Assembly: GCA_019247075.1 (NCBI GenBank)
Contig: JAFAPR010000129.1
Coordinates: forward strand, 1 to 43,369
Reading direction: 5' to 3'
Origin: Solirubrobacterales bacterium
Lineage (GTDB): Bacteria > Actinomycetota > Thermoleophilia > Solirubrobacterales > Solirubrobacteraceae
DNA length: 43,369 nucleotides
The stretch's first letter is position 1. Each line of letters begins with the position of its first letter. Below, in pieces: positions 18,267 to 27,011 of the stretch. Position numbers and translations under genes: made by a program. The notes under the pieces were generated by a model. The model worked only from the letters and a program-made list of their open reading frames with translations. It did not search any database and was not told the origin of the DNA.

Positions 18267-19129
18267 CGGCCGAAACCTCGATTTCGGGAACGGCGAGCTC
18301 GAGCGAACAGCGCGCCTTCTCCTTTCTGGCCACCAACCATCGTCCCGCCAAGCCCCGCTCGACCGGAATGACCGAGATCAGGGGTCCCTACTACTCCGCG
18401 ATGGGGGCGCGCTACCTGCGCGACGTGCTCGAGACGATGGGCGAGCACGTCGACGGGCTCAAGTTCGCAGGCGGATCGTTCACGCTCATGCCCGAACGCG
18501 CGCTGGCCGAGATCCTCGAGGTGGCGCATGAACACGAGGTGCTCGTCTCCACCGGGGGGTTCATCGAGCACGTCCTAACGCTCGGCCCCGAAGCGACCGA
18601 CAGGTACATCGACGAGGTCGCACGCGTCGGCTTCGACATCCTCGAGATCTCGGCCGGCTTCATCTCGATTCCGACCGACGACATCCTCAGGCTGGTCGAA
18701 CGAGTGGAACGCGCCGGGTTGAAGCCCAAGCCCGAGGTCGGGATCCAGTTCGGCGCCGGCGGGGCGACCACCCCCGAGGAGCTCGAGCAGGAGGGCACTC
18801 GCGACGTCTCCTACGCGATCGACCTTGCGCGGCGCTGCTTGGACGCGGGCGCCTACATGATCATGATCGAGTCCGAAGGGATCACCGAGGAGGTCACCAC
18901 CTGGCGCACGGACGTCGTGGCGACCATCGCCCGGGAGCTCGGCCTCGAGAAGGTGATGTTCGAGGCCGCGGACCCCGAGGTTTTCGGCTGGTACATCAAG
19001 AACTACGGTCCCGAGGTCAACCTCTTCGTCGACCACTCCCAGATCGTGCAGCTGGAGTGCCTGCGGCGCGGGATCTGGGGGACGAAAAGCCTCTGGGGCA
19101 GGGTGGTGACCTACCGGCAGGGCCACTAG
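18263..19129 (+). CDS. Phosphosulfolactate synthase (ComA)-like protein
   Basis: A 288-residue TIM-barrel protein resembling phosphosulfolactate synthase, which adds sulfite to phosphoenolpyruvate in archaeal coenzyme M biosynthesis; relatives are found in bacteria and plants (HSA32). Visible family segments: K-P-R-S-T-G-M-T-E-I-R near residue 34, D-G-L-K-F-A-G-G-S near 68, V-L-V-S-T-G-G-F-I-E near 95, G-F-D-I-L-E-I-S-A-G-F-I-S-I-P near 124, and K-P-E-V-G near 158. Where the archaeal enzyme has, from memory, lysines just after E-V-G, this one has IQFGAGG, so it may be a divergent subfamily. ATG 18263 has GGAGGG at 18254-18259 and overlaps the MmgE/PrpD stop. It is the last gene of the run and is followed by strong hairpins. 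Family likely, exact reaction uncertain. Confidence 0.8.
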   Translation: MTAETSISGTASSSEQRAFSFLATNHRPAKPRSTGMTEIRGPYYSAMGARYLRDVLETMGEHVDGLKFAGGSFTLMPERALAEILEVAHEHEVLVSTGGFIEHVLTLGPEATDRYIDEVARVGFDILEISAGFISIPTDDILRLVERVERAGLKPKPEVGIQFGAGGATTPEELEQEGTRDVSYAIDLARRCLDAGAYMIMIESEGITEEVTTWRTDVVATIARELGLEKVMFEAADPEVFGWYIKNYGPEVNLFVDHSQIVQLECLRRGIWGTKSLWGRVVTYRQGH

Positions 19130-19147
19130 CGTCTGCTCCCCTTTGTT

Positions 19148-19216
19148 GGCTGGCGCACATGTGCGCCAGCCCCGTCCGGAACACGTTCCGGACGGCGAGC
19201 GCGCGCGTGCGCGCGC
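19148..19216. terminator. Three back-to-back palindromes between convergent genes
   Basis: Three hairpin-forming palindromes sit almost end to end: 19148-19171, a perfect 24-base palindrome centred on CATG; 19172-19195, 11-base arms (CCGTCCGGAAC and its complement) around AC; and 19199-19216, GCGCGCGC arms around GT. They lie between the phosphosulfolactate-synthase-like gene (plus, ending 19129) and the methyltransferase-VOC gene (minus, ending 19230). Being symmetrical they could end transcription from both sides, though none has a T tract. Alternatives are a protein-binding cluster or a small repeat element. Confidence 0.65.
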
Positions 19217-19229
19217 CCGAAATGCTTGC

Positions 19230-20297
19230 CTACTCGTACGGGGCGTAGCGGCCGTGGAGCATCAGGTCGTTGCCGTCGGGGTCGGTGAAGAAGGCCATCT
19301 TGCACACGCCCGTGTCCAGCGTCTCGCCGGCGAACTCGATGCCCTTGGCCTCGAGCTCGGCGCGGGCTTGATCGACGTCATCGACGTGCAGCGCCAGATG
19401 ACCGTTCTTCTGTGGCGCGAACGGCATCCCGAGCCGCTCGGGCTCCCAGATGCCCAGGCAGGTCTGACCCGCCCAGCACTCCGCTTGCGCATGCTCGTCC
19501 GGGCGCAGGCCGAGGGTCTCGACGTAGAAGGTGCGTGCGCGCTTGGCATCGCGCGAGGGGATGGCGACGAAGTCGAGCTTGGTGATCATGGCGGGATCGT
19601 ATCCGGGCACGCGCACATATTGTGCCCGTGTGCCCGCGCCCCAGAAGAACGGCCCGGAGGCGCTCGCGGCCACGCGGATACGCCAGCCCATCTCGGTCAG
19701 CCGCCCCTCGAGCTCTTTGGGCGTGTGCGGGACCTTGACAGCCCGATACGTCCTCCCGTCGGTGAGGCGCCTCTGGATCAGCGAGGAGCGCTCGCCCTCG
19801 ACCAGCTCATCCGGTGTTCTGAAGGCGTCGTCTACAAACAGCACGCGACCCCCCGGCTTCAGGCACTCGGCGACGAGAGACCAGAACGCCTCGAACCGCT
19901 CGAGAGGCACGTGCGAGAGCCAGAAGCCGAAGAAGACGACGTCGTAGCGCCTGTCGGGCCGCCAGCGGAAGAGGTCGGCCTCGACGAAGCGCACGCTGCC
20001 CGGCGGCACCGCCGCGGCCGCAAGTCGCACCATCTCCGGTGAGCCGTCCACCGAAGTCAGCGTGTCAGCGTGGCGCAGCAGTTGCGGCGTCCAGGTTCCG
20101 GGCCCGCACGCCAGCTCGAGCACGTCCCCGCGCGGCGCGAAGCGATCCACGACCTCGGCGAGCTCGCGCCTGGCGGCGTCGAACGTCTCGGTGCCAAGCT
20201 CCGGGAACGCGGTCTCGATGTACTCGGGCGCCCTCGCCCGGTAGTACGCGAGCTGCTCGGAGAGCAGTTGCTCCAGGTCGCGCTCGGAGCGACTCAT
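19230..20297 (-). CDS. Fusion of class I SAM methyltransferase and VOC (glyoxalase-like) domain
   Basis: A 355-residue protein. The first ~220 residues are a SAM-dependent methyltransferase: motif I VLELACGPGTWTPQLL near residue 60, the acidic end of strand 2 in T-S-V-D-G-S-P-E-M, F-V-E-A-D-L-F-R-W, and K-P-G-G-R-V-L-F-V-D-D. From about residue 237 (MITKLDFVAIPSRDAKRARTFY) a VOC/glyoxalase-bleomycin-resistance domain runs to the end, with W-A-G-Q-T-C-L-G, G-H-L-A-L-H-V-D-D-V and F-F-T-D-P-D-G-N-D-L-M-L. No stop separates them, although an in-frame ATG opens the VOC part and could allow separate initiation. The ATG at 20297 overlaps the stop of the upstream phosphoesterase (ATGA), which decided the start. 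Substrate unknown; it ends a three-gene minus-strand operon. Confidence 0.82.
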   Translation of the reverse strand: MSRSERDLEQLLSEQLAYYRARAPEYIETAFPELGTETFDAARRELAEVVDRFAPRGDVLELACGPGTWTPQLLRHADTLTSVDGSPEMVRLAAAAVPPGSVRFVEADLFRWRPDRRYDVVFFGFWLSHVPLERFEAFWSLVAECLKPGGRVLFVDDAFRTPDELVEGERSSLIQRRLTDGRTYRAVKVPHTPKELEGRLTEMGWRIRVAASASGPFFWGAGTRAQYVRVPGYDPAMITKLDFVAIPSRDAKRARTFYVETLGLRPDEHAQAECWAGQTCLGIWEPERLGMPFAPQKNGHLALHVDDVDQARAELEAKGIEFAGETLDTGVCKMAFFTDPDGNDLMLHGRYAPYE

Positions 20298-21058
20298 CGG
20301 CTCCGACCTTCGGCTTGGCCCTCGAAGAAGTCGGCCACCCATGCTGGGTCGACAGGGTCCAGCAGACTTTCTCCGACCATCTCCTCGAGGTCGGGAAACC
20401 CGCCTCCCCGGAGTCTGGCCAGCGCGGGCTCTAGCTCGTATTCGGTTCGGCGCAGCTCCACCCCTGGTCCCAGCAGCGCCCAGTAGGCGCCCGCACGGCC
20501 CTCGTAGGGGACGCCAACGCTGCCCGCGTTGATCACCCTATAGCTGTCGAGGCGGCGGTCGAACTGCTGGTGGGTGTGGCCGCAGACCACGACCCGCTGC
20601 CTCACGCCGGTCAAGATTCGCCGCAGGCGCTGCGGCGGCGTCGCGGCGGTGATGATCTCGTCGTCGTCGCGCGGCGAGCCGTGGCAGAAGAGCGTCTCCC
20701 CGAGCCCTTCCAGATTCACCGTCACGGTGTCGGAGAAGCCCGCGAGAAAGTCGCGCTGGTCGCGCGACAGCGCGGCGGCCGCGAACACCGCCGCACGCCG
20801 TGCGGGTTCGCTCTCGGCCGCTGCGTCGACGCGGCCCGCATCATAGGCTTCCACGACCTCCCGATCCGCGTTCCCGCGCACGAACCAGGCGCGGTCGCCG
20901 AGTGCCAGCAGCGCCTCCACGGTCTGCGCCGGGAGCGGCCCCGAGGCGACATCGCCACCGACGACGACCTTGTCGACTCGGCTGCGCCCGACGTCGGCGA
21001 GCACCGCTTCCAGGGCGGGGAGGTTGCCGTGAATGTCGTACAGCGACGCGACGCGCAT
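20294..21058 (-). CDS. Metallophosphoesterase (calcineurin-like, YfcE/ApaH type)
   Basis: A 254-residue phosphoesterase. The dimetal site is spelled by the family motifs: S-L-Y-D-I-H-G-N near residue 5 (DxH), V-V-V-G-G-D-V-A (GD) near 34, F-V-R-G-N-A-D-R (GNxD) near 60, F-C-H-G-S-P-R near 120, and V-V-C-G-H-T-H-Q (GHTH) near 158. N-A-G-S-V-G-V-P-Y follows as usual for the MJ0936/YfcE group, which act on phosphodiesters such as cyclic nucleotides or artificial substrates. The ATG at 21058 begins the family similarity. It starts 13 nt after the MmcQ/YjbR stop and its own stop overlaps the methyltransferase start, so the three are co-transcribed. The C-terminus (EEMVGESLLDPVDP) is slightly longer than minimal members. 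Confidence 0.88.
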   Translation of the reverse strand: MRVASLYDIHGNLPALEAVLADVGRSRVDKVVVGGDVASGPLPAQTVEALLALGDRAWFVRGNADREVVEAYDAGRVDAAAESEPARRAAVFAAAALSRDQRDFLAGFSDTVTVNLEGLGETLFCHGSPRDDDEIITAATPPQRLRRILTGVRQRVVVCGHTHQQFDRRLDSYRVINAGSVGVPYEGRAGAYWALLGPGVELRRTEYELEPALARLRGGGFPDLEEMVGESLLDPVDPAWVADFFEGQAEGRSR

Positions 21059-21071
21059 CGAAAGCCGCCGC

Positions 21072-21494
21072 CTATTCGCCCCGCTCCCGCTCGCCGGCGG
21101 GAAAGTGGGTCTCGATGTACTGCCGCGCAAGCCGCTTGGGGGCCCGCGCGAGCCAAGCCTCGACCACCACCTCCTCGAGCTCCCGGAGCGGGATCGTGTC
21201 GAGCCGGATGAGCACGGCCGGATAACCGTCGAAATGGGGCGTGGTGAAGAAGACCTCAGGGTCATCTGCGATCAGGGCCTCCTTCGCCAGCAGGTGCTCC
21301 ACGCGCGCGCCGAGGATGGGCCCCGCGGGTGCGGCCTCTCCCAGGGCACGCAGGTCGGAGCGGCGAAGCGGGCGCTCCCACACGAACAGCTTGTCGCGGA
21401 CACGCCACGACCGCAGCCCATGCAGTGGCTGCTCGGCTGCTTCGGGCAGCGACAGCGCGATCCGGCCGACGTCGTCCAAGGTGGCCACGCCCAT
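21072..21494 (-). CDS. MmcQ/YjbR family protein
   Basis: A 140-residue protein with the MmcQ/YjbR pattern: T-L-D-D-V-G-R-I-A-L-S-L-P-E-A near residue 5, then a short R-S-W-R-V-R-D-K-L-F-V-W strand pair, F-F-T-T-P-H-F-D-G-Y-P-A-V-L-I-R-L near residue 82, and a C-terminal L-E-E-V-V-V-E-A-W-L-A-R-A-P-K-R-L helix. The fold resembles a DNA-binding-like double-wing structure; its function is not established, although members are often called DNA-binding proteins. ATG at 21494. It is first of a minus-strand operon with the phosphoesterase and methyltransferase-VOC gene and is divergent from the F420 enzyme with about 90 bp between. Confidence 0.85.
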   Translation of the reverse strand: MGVATLDDVGRIALSLPEAAEQPLHGLRSWRVRDKLFVWERPLRRSDLRALGEAAPAGPILGARVEHLLAKEALIADDPEVFFTTPHFDGYPAVLIRLDTIPLRELEEVVVEAWLARAPKRLARQYIETHFPAGERERGE

Positions 21495-21583
21495 CTTTCT
21501 ACGCGATCCGCTCGGTGAGTGCGCGGTGGTCTTGGTGCAAGCAGCGGTTTGCGCGGCGGCGGCGACGGGGTAAAGGTAGGGCG

Positions 21584-22643
21584 ATGGGCATTGTGGAGTC
21601 TGTGCGCGGGGTGCTCTGGGCCCGCAAGAGACAACCGGACGAGGTGGCCTACGGGCTTGCCCTCGGCCACGAACGCTTCAGCCCATCTCAGCTCCTCGAG
21701 CAGGCGGTCGCGGGCGAGAAGGCCGGGTTCGACGCGATTTGCTGCAGCGATCACCTCGCGCCTTGGTGGAGTCCCGAACAGGGGCCACCGGCCAGCTGCG
21801 GGAACGCGTGGGTGTGGCTGGGAGCTGCGGGCCACGCGACCGAGCGCGTGTCGCTGGGACCGGCGGTCACGGCCCTCGTGCACCGCTACAACCCTGTGGT
21901 GGTGGCCCAGCAGGTCGCCACGCTCGAGCAGCTGTACCCGGGACGGGCATTTTTAGGGGTGGGTTCGGGTGAGGCGATGAACGAGGTCCCCGCTGGAATG
22001 CGGTGGCCGTCGGTGGGCGAGCAGTTGGGCCGTACCGAGGAGGCGCTGACGATCGTCACGCGGCTCCTGGATGGCGAGACGGTCACCTTCCAGGGGCGGT
22101 ACTTCAAGACCGAATCGGCGCGCCTCTACCTGGAGTCAGCGCGCCGGCCGCCGGTCTACATGGGCGTTTGGTCCAGAGGCGGCGGAGATCGCCGGAAGAC
22201 TTGCCGACGGCTTGTGGACCTTGGCCGATCCGCAGCAGGCGCCAGCCGTGATCGCCGCTTACCGGCGGGGAGCCCAGGCGGCCGGTCGGGAGCCAGGCGA
22301 GATCATTCTGCAGGGAATGGCCTCGTGGGCGCAAGACGACGACGCGGCGCTCGAGGGAGCGCGCGAGTGGAAGGGCACGCTGGTCGAGGAGAACTACACC
22401 GAGCCTGTCTACGACCCCGCCGAGGTCGCGTCGAAGGGCAGCGACGTCTCGGACAGGAAGTTCAAGACGATGGGTCTCATCTCGTCGGACCCCTCCCAGC
22501 ACGTCCGCAAGATTAAGGCGATGCAGCAGCTTGGCGCGACCGCGATCGTGATCATGAACATCTCCGGCAGCGACCCCGTGGGGATGGTGCGGACGTATGG
22601 AGAGCACGTCCTTCCCGCGCTGCGCGAGGGCCGCGGCCCCTAG
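21584..22643 (+). pseudogene. F420-dependent LLM-class oxidoreductase (glucose-6-phosphate dehydrogenase FGD-like), frameshifted
   Basis: A luciferase-like TIM-barrel oxidoreductase using coenzyme F420. The first part (ATG 21584) reads YGLALGHERFSPSQLLE, C-S-D-H-L-A-P-W-W, V-H-R-Y-N-P-V-V-V-A-Q-Q, L-G-V-G-S-G-E-A-M-N-E and R-R-P-P-V-Y-M-G, all close to FGD; the second part, one frame over, resumes with F-G-P-E-A-A-E-I-A-G-R-L-A-D-G and runs to a normal end at 22643 (H-V-L-P-A-L-R-E). The break is at about 22163-22167: reading GGC-GCG-TTT instead of GGC-G-TTT restores the frame, so two bases of a GC repeat seem to be missing. Both halves are well conserved, which points to a recent event or an assembly error. 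If real, the protein would lose its C-terminal half. Confidence 0.8.
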
Positions 22644-22693
22644 CCCGCGATAGCCTGCGCGACTGGCTGGTCGACCGCTCGCTGTATCTCGGT

Positions 22694-23779
22694 CTAGCGA
22701 ACCAGAAGCGGCTTCCGGAAGCGAAACCCGCTCGCCGCCACGGGCAGCTCGATCGGGCTCTGGGGCAGACCGTCAGGGACCTGGGGGAAGTTGAATTCAC
22801 GCGGAGCGACGTCGTTGGGCGTGTCGGGGTGAAACAGCGCGGCCAGGTACTGGATGTGGTCGCGCCCGACGCCGAGCTCCGTCTGCCCGCCCCCGTAGGC
22901 GCCGATCCCGCGCTCGGCGCAGAAGTCGTAGGTCGCAAACAGCGCCTTCAGTGGCCCGAAACGCGAGGGCTTGATGTTGACCATGCGGGGCTCGAACGGC
23001 AGTCTCAGGACGTCGTCGACCGAGTGGATGACGGCATCCCAGGTGATCCTGTCGCGGTAGGGCTCTAACACCTGCCGCGTCCCATCGTTGAGGTCGGGAT
23101 CCTCGAGCCACGCGTCTGGGAACGCCTCCGCGACGCGCCGGTACAGCTCCGGGTCGGTTTCCACGTCGACCGGCGTGCCCTTGTATTGGCCCTTGAGATC
23201 GAGCGAGTCGACCGCCCCGGTGGCGACCAGCTCGGCGATCAGGGCGTCGGTCCACGTGTTGGTCGGGTCGAGCTTGAAGCGAGTGCTCGGGTATCTGTCG
23301 AGCACGCGACGCAGCCGCTCGGTGGTCTCCGGCTTCTCGCTACCCGGCGGCCCCAGTCTCATCGACACCACGTATGTCACCGACCGGGGTGCGCGGTTCA
23401 GCTGGTCGGCGAGCGAACGGCCCGCCTGCCGCAGCGCAAGGTCCAGCGCGGCCGACTCAAACGCCCACCTCCGGTAGTTGCGCGAGGCATCGCGCTCGGG
23501 CGCCGACGAGAACAGGTCGAGTCCGTCCAGGTGGCGCGCGAACGAATCGAGCGTCCACGAGCCCGCAAGCGGCAGCTCGCCTGCGGTCTGCTGGAAGGCG
23601 ACGTGGTCGTCTGGGTCATAGACCACGTCTTCGCCGACTCCCTCCCCGCCCCCGCCTCGCAGGCGGATCAGCGTTGTCTTGCGCAGAAAGTAGCCGCCGA
23701 AGTCAAGCTCGAGGCCATCGAGGTCGTAGTCCTCGATCTCGAGCGGTAGGTCCGCGATCAGGTCATAAGTGCCGGCCAA
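22694..23779 (-). CDS. Enolase-superfamily (mandelate racemase/muconate lactonizing-like) protein
   Basis: A 361-residue protein with the enolase-superfamily layout: an N-terminal capping domain (about residues 1-130) and a C-terminal barrel. Barrel signposts are F-K-L-D near residue 168 and D-L-K-G-Q-Y-K-G near 195 (candidate Lys acid/base and metal-side residues), W-L-E-D-P-D near 225 (metal ligand Glu/Asp), the N-I-K-P-S-R-F-G strand near 272 carrying the second Lys, and G-G-G-Q-T-E-L-G-V-G-R-D near 300. Members abstract a proton alpha to a carboxylate; the substrate here is unknown. The start is a TTG at 23779, chosen for want of a better in-frame codon before family similarity begins; no strong ribosome site is seen. 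The gene lies convergent to the frameshifted F420 enzyme and divergent from the phosphoglucomutase. Confidence 0.82.
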   Translation of the reverse strand: MAGTYDLIADLPLEIEDYDLDGLELDFGGYFLRKTTLIRLRGGGGEGVGEDVVYDPDDHVAFQQTAGELPLAGSWTLDSFARHLDGLDLFSSAPERDASRNYRRWAFESAALDLALRQAGRSLADQLNRAPRSVTYVVSMRLGPPGSEKPETTERLRRVLDRYPSTRFKLDPTNTWTDALIAELVATGAVDSLDLKGQYKGTPVDVETDPELYRRVAEAFPDAWLEDPDLNDGTRQVLEPYRDRITWDAVIHSVDDVLRLPFEPRMVNIKPSRFGPLKALFATYDFCAERGIGAYGGGQTELGVGRDHIQYLAALFHPDTPNDVAPREFNFPQVPDGLPQSPIELPVAASGFRFRKPLLVR

Positions 23780-23862
23780 CGCCTGCAGACTACCCCGCGC
23801 CTTCCCTGCCTGCGGGCAGGGCTATGTGCTTCGCGGGCCGGCGTTCGGATACGGTCTAGCCG

Positions 23863-24606
23863 GTGCTTGGCTTGCCACCTGCCGTGACAGCGTGCCTGTT
23901 CGACCTCGACGGCGTGCTCACCCAGACCGCGAAGGTCCACGCGGCTGCGTGGAAGCTGATGTTCGACGAGTATCTGCGGCAGCGCGCGCAGCAGCACGGC
24001 GAGCAGTTCGTCCCGTTTGACCCGGTGCAGGACTACGACCAGTACGTAGATGGCAAGCCGCGCTACGACGGCGTGCGCTCATTCCTTGCATCTCGCGGCA
24101 TCGAGCTACCCGAGGGCACACCCAGCGACCCCCCGAGCGCGGAGACGGTCGACGGACTCGGCAACCGCAAGAACGAGATCGTGCTGCGGATGATCCACGA
24201 GGACGGCGTCCAGCCGTACGAGGGTTCGGTGCGCTACGTTGAGGCCGCGCGCGCCGCCGGCTTGCGCCGCGCGGTGGTCTCCTCCAGCACCAACTGCCGG
24301 GACGTGCTGGCTGCCGCCGGGATGCTTGACCTCTTCGAACAGATCGTCGACGGGCACGTCGCCGAGCGCGAGCATCTGAACGGCAAACCAGCGCCCGACA
24401 CCTATCTGGCCGGCGCGCGGGCGGTAGGGGTCTCGCCGGATCACGCCGCCGTGTTCGAGGACGCGCTCGCCGGGGTGGAGGCCGGGCGCCGGGGGAGCTT
24501 CGCTTTTGTCGTCGGCGTGGATCGCGTCGGCCAAGCCGAGGCCCTCAAGGCCCAGGGGGCAAGTGTCGTGGTGCGCGACCTCGCTGAACTGGTCGACCGC
24601 CCTTGA
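23863..24606 (+). CDS. pgmB: Beta-phosphoglucomutase-like HAD hydrolase
   Basis: A 247-residue HAD phosphomutase that would interconvert beta-glucose 1-phosphate and glucose 6-phosphate. Motif I is F-D-L-D-G-V-L-T near residue 13 (nucleophile Asp and acid/base Asp), motif II S-S-S-T-N near 140, motif III Lys in N-G-K-P-A-P-D near 169, and motif [11 protein letters not shown] near 195. A helical cap with D-G-K-P-R-Y-D-G-V near residue 63 follows motif I as in the beta-PGM group of this length. The start is a GTG at 23863. Its stop overlaps the TTG of the GH65 gene (TTGA, 24603-24606). The pair is the classical one: the phosphorylase releases beta-glucose 1-phosphate, which this enzyme passes to glycolysis. 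Confidence 0.9.
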   Translation: MLGLPPAVTACLFDLDGVLTQTAKVHAAAWKLMFDEYLRQRAQQHGEQFVPFDPVQDYDQYVDGKPRYDGVRSFLASRGIELPEGTPSDPPSAETVDGLGNRKNEIVLRMIHEDGVQPYEGSVRYVEAARAAGLRRAVVSSSTNCRDVLAAAGMLDLFEQIVDGHVAEREHLNGKPAPDTYLAGARAVGVSPDHAAVFEDALAGVEAGRRGSFAFVVGVDRVGQAEALKAQGASVVVRDLAELVDRP

Positions 24607-26957
24607 TTCAGCATCCGGCCTTCCACGTTGAACCGTGGGCCGTGCGCGAGACCGAGCTCCATCTCGACACGCTCGCGCAGACCGAGTCGGTTTTCGCGCT
24701 GGCCAACGGGCACATCGGGCTGCGCGGCAATCTCGACGAGGGCGAGCCGTTCGGGCTCCCCGGCACTTACCTGAACGGCTTCTACGAGTTGCGGCCGCTG
24801 CCCTACGCGGAGGCCGGCTATGGCAACCCGGAGTCGGGCCAGACCGTCGTCAACGTCACCAACGGCAAGATCGTCCGCCTGCTGGTAGAAGACGAGCCGT
24901 TCGACGTTCGCTACGGCGAGCTCCGGAGCCACGAACGGATTCTTGACCTACGCGACGGAGTTCTCCGCCGAACCGCGGAGTGGGTATCGCCCACTGGACG
25001 CGCGGTCCGCGTCTCATCCACCCGGCTGGTGTCGTTTTCGCAGCGCGCGGTAGCGGGCATCCTGTACGAGGTCGAGCCGCTCGACGGCGCGACGCCGGTA
25101 GTCGTGCAATCGGAGCTGGTGACCAACGAGGCGGGGCCCGACACACAGAAGGACCCCCGCGCCGCTGCCGCGCTGACCGCGCCCCTGGTCTCGGAGGGGT
25201 TCGTCGCCCGCGACACCCGGGCGGTGCTCACGCACTACACCAGAGCCAGCGGGCTGACCATGTCGTGCGCGATGGGGCACGTCGTCGACGGACCGGGCGG
25301 AACGGGCATGCGCGTAGAGGCCTTTGAGGACGTCGCGCGGTTGGCGGTGTCCGCGGAGGCCTCACCGGGTAAGCCGCTTCGACTGATCAAGTACGTGGCC
25401 TACGGCTGGTCAAGCGTGCGCTCTCCGCCGGCAATTCGCGACCAGGTCGGGGCCGCGCTGACCGAGGCAGAGCACAGGGGCTGGGACAAACTTTTAGCCG
25501 AGCAGCGCGCCTACCTCGACGCCTTCTGGGAGCGCGCAGATGTTCAGATCGATGGCGACACCGAACTCCAGCAAGCGGTGCGCTTCGCGTTGTTTCACAT
25601 CCTCCAGGCGGGAGCGCGTGCCGAGGGGCGCGCGATCCCCGCGAAGGGCTTGACGGGACCCGGGTACGACGGGCACGCATTTTGGGACACCGAGTCGTAC
25701 GTGATCCCGGTTCTGACCTTCATCGCTCCTCATGCGGCCGCCGATGCGCTTCGCTGGCGATACGACACGCTCGACCCCGCGCGCGAGCGCGCGGGGCAGC
25801 TGGACCTGCGCGGGGCAGCGTTCCCTTGGCGCACCATCCAGGGCGAGGAGTGCTCGGGTTACTGGCCGGCGGGGACGGCCGCCTTCCACGTGAACGCGGA
25901 CATCGCGGATGCGGTCATCCGCTACCGCGACCTGACTGGCGATGAGGCGTTTGACCGCAACGTCGGCACCGAGCTGCTTGTCGAGACCGCCAGGCTATGG
26001 CGCTCGCTTGGGCATCACGACGCGGCCGGGCGGTTCCGCATCGACGGCGTGACCGGTCCCGACGAGTACAGCGCGATCGCCGACAACAACGTCTACACCA
26101 ACCTGATGGCGCAGCGAAACCTTCGAGGGGCAGCAGACGCGGTTGAACGTCATCCTGAGGTCGCGGCGAAGCTCGGAGTCGATGCCGAGGAGGCGGCGGG
26201 ATGGCGCGACGCCGCCGAGAGGATCGTGATCCCATACGACCCCGACCTGGAGGTCCATCAGCAAGCCGAAGGCTTCACCCAACACCAGCGCTGGGATTTC
26301 AAGAACACCACCGCCGAGCAGTACCCCCTGCTGCTGCACTTCCCCTACTTCGATCTTTATCGCAAGCAGGTCGTCAAGCAGGCAGACCTGGTATTCGCGA
26401 TCGTCAAACGCAGCGATGCCTTCACTGCCGAGCAGAAGGCCCGCAACTTCGCCTATTACGAGGCGCTCACCGTGCGAGACTCCTCGCTGTCGGCCTCAAT
26501 TCAAGCTGCGCTCGCCGCGGAGGTCGGGTACCTCGAGCTCGCCTACGACTATCTCGCCGAGGCCGCGCTGATGGATCTCGACGATCTGGAGCACAACACA
26601 CGCGACGGGCTGCACATCGCATCGCTGGCCGGATCATGGTTTGGAGCCGTCGGAGGGTTGGGTGGCGTGCGCGAGCTCGGTGGCGGGCTGAGTTTCGCGC
26701 CGCAACTCCCGGAGGCGCTCGACCGCCTTACCTTCCGGCTGGCCTTCCGTGGGCGAAGGCTGCTCGTCGAGGTCCGCCATGGGCAGGCCAGGTACACGCT
26801 GACAGAGGGAGAGCCGCTCGAGATCGTCCACCACGGCGAGGAGGCCACCCTCCAGCCCGGACACCCGTTGTCGCGCAGGATCCCCCGGGCGCTGAGACGC
26901 GAGGCACCGTCCCAGCCGCCCGGCCGAGCGCCGGCGCGCCGGCGGCCGCCACGGTGA
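24603..26957 (+). CDS. GH65 disaccharide phosphorylase (maltose/trehalose/kojibiose type)
   Basis: A 784-residue glycoside hydrolase family 65 protein that splits an alpha-glucosyl disaccharide with phosphate to give beta-glucose 1-phosphate. The N-terminal ~270 residues are the beta-sandwich domain ([13 protein letters not shown] near residue 30). The (alpha/alpha)6 barrel contains H-A-F-W-D-T-E-S-Y near residue 360, [15 protein letters not shown] near 410 and the general acid Glu in T-G-P-D-E-Y near 488, then a phosphate-side H-I-A-S-L-A-G-S-W near 675. The C-terminal strand domain ends at about 750, followed by a Pro/Arg-rich tail ([10 protein letters not shown]). The TTG start overlaps the phosphoglucomutase stop. 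Choice among maltose, trehalose, kojibiose and nigerose cannot be made by eye. Confidence 0.9.
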   Translation: MIQHPAFHVEPWAVRETELHLDTLAQTESVFALANGHIGLRGNLDEGEPFGLPGTYLNGFYELRPLPYAEAGYGNPESGQTVVNVTNGKIVRLLVEDEPFDVRYGELRSHERILDLRDGVLRRTAEWVSPTGRAVRVSSTRLVSFSQRAVAGILYEVEPLDGATPVVVQSELVTNEAGPDTQKDPRAAAALTAPLVSEGFVARDTRAVLTHYTRASGLTMSCAMGHVVDGPGGTGMRVEAFEDVARLAVSAEASPGKPLRLIKYVAYGWSSVRSPPAIRDQVGAALTEAEHRGWDKLLAEQRAYLDAFWERADVQIDGDTELQQAVRFALFHILQAGARAEGRAIPAKGLTGPGYDGHAFWDTESYVIPVLTFIAPHAAADALRWRYDTLDPARERAGQLDLRGAAFPWRTIQGEECSGYWPAGTAAFHVNADIADAVIRYRDLTGDEAFDRNVGTELLVETARLWRSLGHHDAAGRFRIDGVTGPDEYSAIADNNVYTNLMAQRNLRGAADAVERHPEVAAKLGVDAEEAAGWRDAAERIVIPYDPDLEVHQQAEGFTQHQRWDFKNTTAEQYPLLLHFPYFDLYRKQVVKQADLVFAIVKRSDAFTAEQKARNFAYYEALTVRDSSLSASIQAALAAEVGYLELAYDYLAEAALMDLDDLEHNTRDGLHIASLAGSWFGAVGGLGGVRELGGGLSFAPQLPEALDRLTFRLAFRGRRLLVEVRHGQARYTLTEGEPLEIVHHGEEATLQPGHPLSRRIPRALRREAPSQPPGRAPARRRPPR

Positions 26958-27011
26958 CGGCGGGGTGCATGGTGCTCGCCGCCGACTCGCCCTGTCGGCG
27001 CTCCTGGCGAG

